From NCBI RefSeq assembly GCF_032999765.1, contig NZ_CP136051.1, positions 310,001-374,000 of the forward strand: a DNA stretch of 64,000 nt. The letters run 5' to 3'. The translations under genes and the position numbers were made by a program. Below are positions 62,088 through 64,000 of the stretch, piece after piece (the first letter of the stretch is position 1; every line of letters begins with the position of its first letter). The notes beneath the pieces were generated by a model that was not told the origin of the DNA, ran no database searches, and saw nothing but the letters and a program-made list of their open reading frames with translations. Source of the DNA: Imperialibacter roseus. Its GTDB lineage: Bacteria; Bacteroidota; Bacteroidia; Cytophagales; Cyclobacteriaceae.

Positions 62088-62277
62088 TACGGTCAAATCT
62101 GAAACCGGCAGTGTCAATGGAAATTGCTGAGAACGAAACTTTCTTGGGTATTGTCTTTTCTCTCTCTACTCCTTCATTTTTCCTGAAGGCAATTACTTCT
62201 ACTTCTGTACCAACATAATCGGCTGGTACTTCGATTGAAACCTGCTGCTTTTTGGGGATTAAACTGGTTCTTACCAT
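62068..62277 (-). CDS. Antitoxin-like partner of the PIN toxin
   Basis: A 69-residue protein with KKQQVSIEVPADYVGTEVEV and the C-terminal acidic/basic tail DTAGFRFDRNEANER typical of proteins that block a PIN toxin. It lies immediately before the PIN gene and overlaps it. Called an antitoxin by position; the fold (a short beta-rich DNA-binding or swapped-hairpin head plus a tail) fits AbrB- or MazE-like antitoxins. Confidence 0.65.
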   Translation of the reverse strand: MVRTSLIPKKQQVSIEVPADYVGTEVEVIAFRKNEGVEREKTIPKKVSFSAISIDTAGFRFDRNEANER

Positions 62278-62353
62278 AGTTTTAGTTCATTTGCCTGCTT
62301 ATCAAAGATAGCCAAAATACTCCAAATAGTGAGTTGCTGACCTAATCTTCCGA

Positions 62354-64000
62354 TTAAACAATCAACGACAAAGCTTCTTTTATCGTGCCCACCGGTCGCT
62401 GGCAGGCTCGGTTATAACAAACGTAAACCGTAGCCTTTTCATTCACCATCTTTTTGTCAACCAGCATCGGTAATGCGTCCGTTTCCTTTTCTGAAACTGC
62501 CACCACCTTGTTAGGTAGGTAGGTCTGTTGTAGCTCACCTGCAAGCTTGCCTGCACCAGGTCCTACTATGGCAATTTCCGCTGTGGGTTTGGCCAGCTGA
62601 CCTGCCATCATGGCCCAGTTGGTGAGGTAGTCGGGCTCCGTGAGTATCAACAACTTTAGTCTGGCGGTCATTTCCTCAGCAAGTGTAAGGTAGTCGTTGT
62701 TTTCAAAGTAAAGCCCCAGCTTGTGCAGGTTGTGCGCCATTATCGAATTGGTGGAGGGAATCACGTTGTCAAATACTTCCTTCTTTCGGGCAATCAGTTT
62801 TTCTCCCTTGCTTGAGGTGTAATAGAAAAGTCGTTCTTCGTTATCAAAGAACTCTTCCATCACTTTGCTGGACAGCAAATAGGCAAACTGAAGCCATTCC
62901 CGATCAAAGCTGGCTTCATACAGCTTGATGAGGCCGTCAACGGTAGCAGCATAGTCTTCCAGATAGCCATAAAGTTTGGCTTCACCATTTTTGTAGGTAC
63001 GATGCAGTACGCCGCTGTGCCACGCTTTGCTTTTGATAAACGAAGCGCAATTGAAAGCAAGCTTGCCAAATTTATCTTCTTTGAAAACAATCGCCGCATC
63101 TGCCAGCCCTTTGATCAAGAGCCCGTTCCATCCGGTGAGAATTTTATCGTCTAAACCAGGCCTTACCCGAGACGCTCTGACTTGCATGGCTCGCTCATTG
63201 AAGGCAGCCAGGGCTTGCTTAGCCTGAGCTATCGGCAATTGATGCCTGCCGCCCACCGTTTCGATGGCATCGGTAACAAACAAGATATTTCTGCCGTGCT
63301 CCCAGTTGCCATTCTCTGAGATATTGTAATAGTCTTTGATAAATTCCTTTTGATCTCCTGCTATTGCTTCAAACTCAGGTTGCGTCCAGATGTAGAACTT
63401 GCCTTCCACGCCCTCACTGTCGGCATCGAGGGCAGCATAGAAGCCACCTTCTTCGTGCAGCATTTCTCGCTCCAGCCATTTCACTGTTTGATACACCACC
63501 TCTTTGAATAGCGGATTTTCCGTCACCTGATAAGCTTCCGAATACAAAGAGAGGAGCTGGGCGTTGTCGTACAGCATTTTCTCAAAGTGAGGAGCAAACC
63601 ATTCGCCATCCACCGAGTAGCGAGCAAAGCCACCGCCGGCCTGATCGTAGATGCCCCCCTGAGCCATTTTGATGAGTGTGAAATGCACGTGATCAACCAG
63701 TTGCTGGCTGTTGGTAGCATGCCCATGACGCAGCAGGAACAGCCAAATGCTGGGCATGGGGAATTTAGGTGCTTTTTGCAGGCCTCCCCAAATGGTATCA
63801 AACTTTGGGAGCAATCTGCCAGCTGCAGAACTGATTTCCGCAAGAGAAAAGCTGCTTTCCGGCGAAGAAAGGCTGAACTGTTCCAGCACACTACCACCAA
63901 GGTGGTCAGCGAACTTCTCAGCTGAGTCTTCCAGCTCCTGGCGTTGCTTGATAAATGCCTCAGCTATGTTTTCGAGTAGACCAGCCCAGTTCTTCGCAGG
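62354..64000 (-). CDS. YyaL/SPATA20-like protein, 5' end cut by the window
   Basis: A C-terminal fragment of at least 549 residues of a thioredoxin/six-hairpin glycosidase-like protein. The frame is open to the right edge (KNWAGLLENIAEAFIKQRQE before the first Met at 63889), so the N-terminal thioredoxin domain is outside. Conserved parts: GGLQKAPKFPMPSIWLFLLR, GGIYDQAGGGFARYSVDGEW, PHFEKMLYDNAQLL, EEGGFYAALDADSEGVEGKF and DDKILTGWNGLLIKGLADAA. This is the DUF255/YyaL family, often proposed to act on thiol-modified or sugar compounds; the true reaction is not known. It ends with a Cys in VCYNRACQRP, a family feature. Confidence 0.85.
   Translation of the reverse strand, partial: PAKNWAGLLENIAEAFIKQRQELEDSAEKFADHLGGSVLEQFSLSSPESSFSLAEISSAAGRLLPKFDTIWGGLQKAPKFPMPSIWLFLLRHGHATNSQQLVDHVHFTLIKMAQGGIYDQAGGGFARYSVDGEWFAPHFEKMLYDNAQLLSLYSEAYQVTENPLFKEVVYQTVKWLEREMLHEEGGFYAALDADSEGVEGKFYIWTQPEFEAIAGDQKEFIKDYYNISENGNWEHGRNILFVTDAIETVGGRHQLPIAQAKQALAAFNERAMQVRASRVRPGLDDKILTGWNGLLIKGLADAAIVFKEDKFGKLAFNCASFIKSKAWHSGVLHRTYKNGEAKLYGYLEDYAATVDGLIKLYEASFDREWLQFAYLLSSKVMEEFFDNEERLFYYTSSKGEKLIARKKEVFDNVIPSTNSIMAHNLHKLGLYFENNDYLTLAEEMTARLKLLILTEPDYLTNWAMMAGQLAKPTAEIAIVGPGAGKLAGELQQTYLPNKVVAVSEKETDALPMLVDKKMVNEKATVYVCYNRACQRPVGTIKEALSLIV

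Noticed and set aside
1-64000. CRISPR arrays, rRNA genes or prophage modules
   Set aside because: No regularly spaced repeats, no rRNA-like stretches and no phage structural or integrase genes were seen on either strand.

Overview
The window is chromosomal DNA from a Bacteroidota bacterium, most likely of the Cytophagales type. The pointers are two large secreted proteins with C-terminal T9SS sorting domains, HYC_CC_PP-type metal-cluster proteins, promoters that look like TAnnTTTG, few strong Shine-Dalgarno sequences, and RND permeases and oxidases fused to outer-membrane domains. I cannot name the genus from sequence alone.

Layout. (1) 1-2.3 kb: the end of a glycogen-debranching enzyme and a small secreted protein. 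(2) 2.3-4.85 kb: a broken ATP-cone/restriction-endonuclease-like gene, split by an IS110-family insertion whose own transposase carries a frameshift at an A9 run. (3) 5.0-6.7 kb: a small HMA-fold-like protein and an outer-membrane porin, closed by a clear terminator. (4) 6.9-26.2 kb: a copper/silver island. It holds an HYC_CC_PP protein, a CusA-type RND pump with its TolC and CusB partners, several small periplasmic or membrane metal-binding proteins (two DUF3347 units, a TRASH-like protein, a beta-flower-like protein, two DUF2231-like proteins), a GDxCC-methyltransferase fusion, an HMA-AraC regulator, a carbonic anhydrase, a multicopper oxidase fused to a beta-barrel, a VIT/CCC1 protein and a CPC-type copper ATPase. 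(5) 26.3-38.9 kb: a second, divalent-cation island (Co/Zn/Cd/Ni type). It holds a second HYC_CC_PP protein, a 47-residue membrane protein, a CzcA-TolC fusion, CzcB, a CDF exporter, a Fur-family regulator, a frameshifted bestrophin, MgtC, an SPC/HEGST P1B-4 ATPase, DUF3703 and an HMA-CDF fusion. (6) 38.9-39.8 kb: a gene-poor junction with hairpins, short direct repeats and tRNA-Ile(CAU) on the minus strand, whose 3' end faces the islands. (7) 39.8-64 kb: ordinary core genome. It holds a HAD phosphatase, an M50 protease, a rhodanese, T9SS proteins, a PASTA protein, an unusual double D-Ala-D-Ala ligase, NifU-C and Mrp (Fe-S), DnaG, RibBA, SurE, PriA, a PIN toxin-antitoxin pair and a YyaL-like protein cut by the window end.

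How it works together. The first island would oxidise Cu(I) (multicopper oxidase), pump it out of the cytosol (CopA) and move it from the periplasm across the outer membrane (CusABC-like); the small Cys/His/Met proteins are candidate periplasmic chaperones and the HMA-AraC protein a candidate cytosolic copper sensor. The second island repeats this logic for divalent metals with a Fur-family repressor as the likely switch. The IS element, three visibly decayed genes, an AT-richer patch (about 18.2-20.2 kb and 22.5-23.6 kb) and the tRNA boundary together suggest a patchwork, horizontally assembled region. No integrase, CRISPR array or rRNA was seen.
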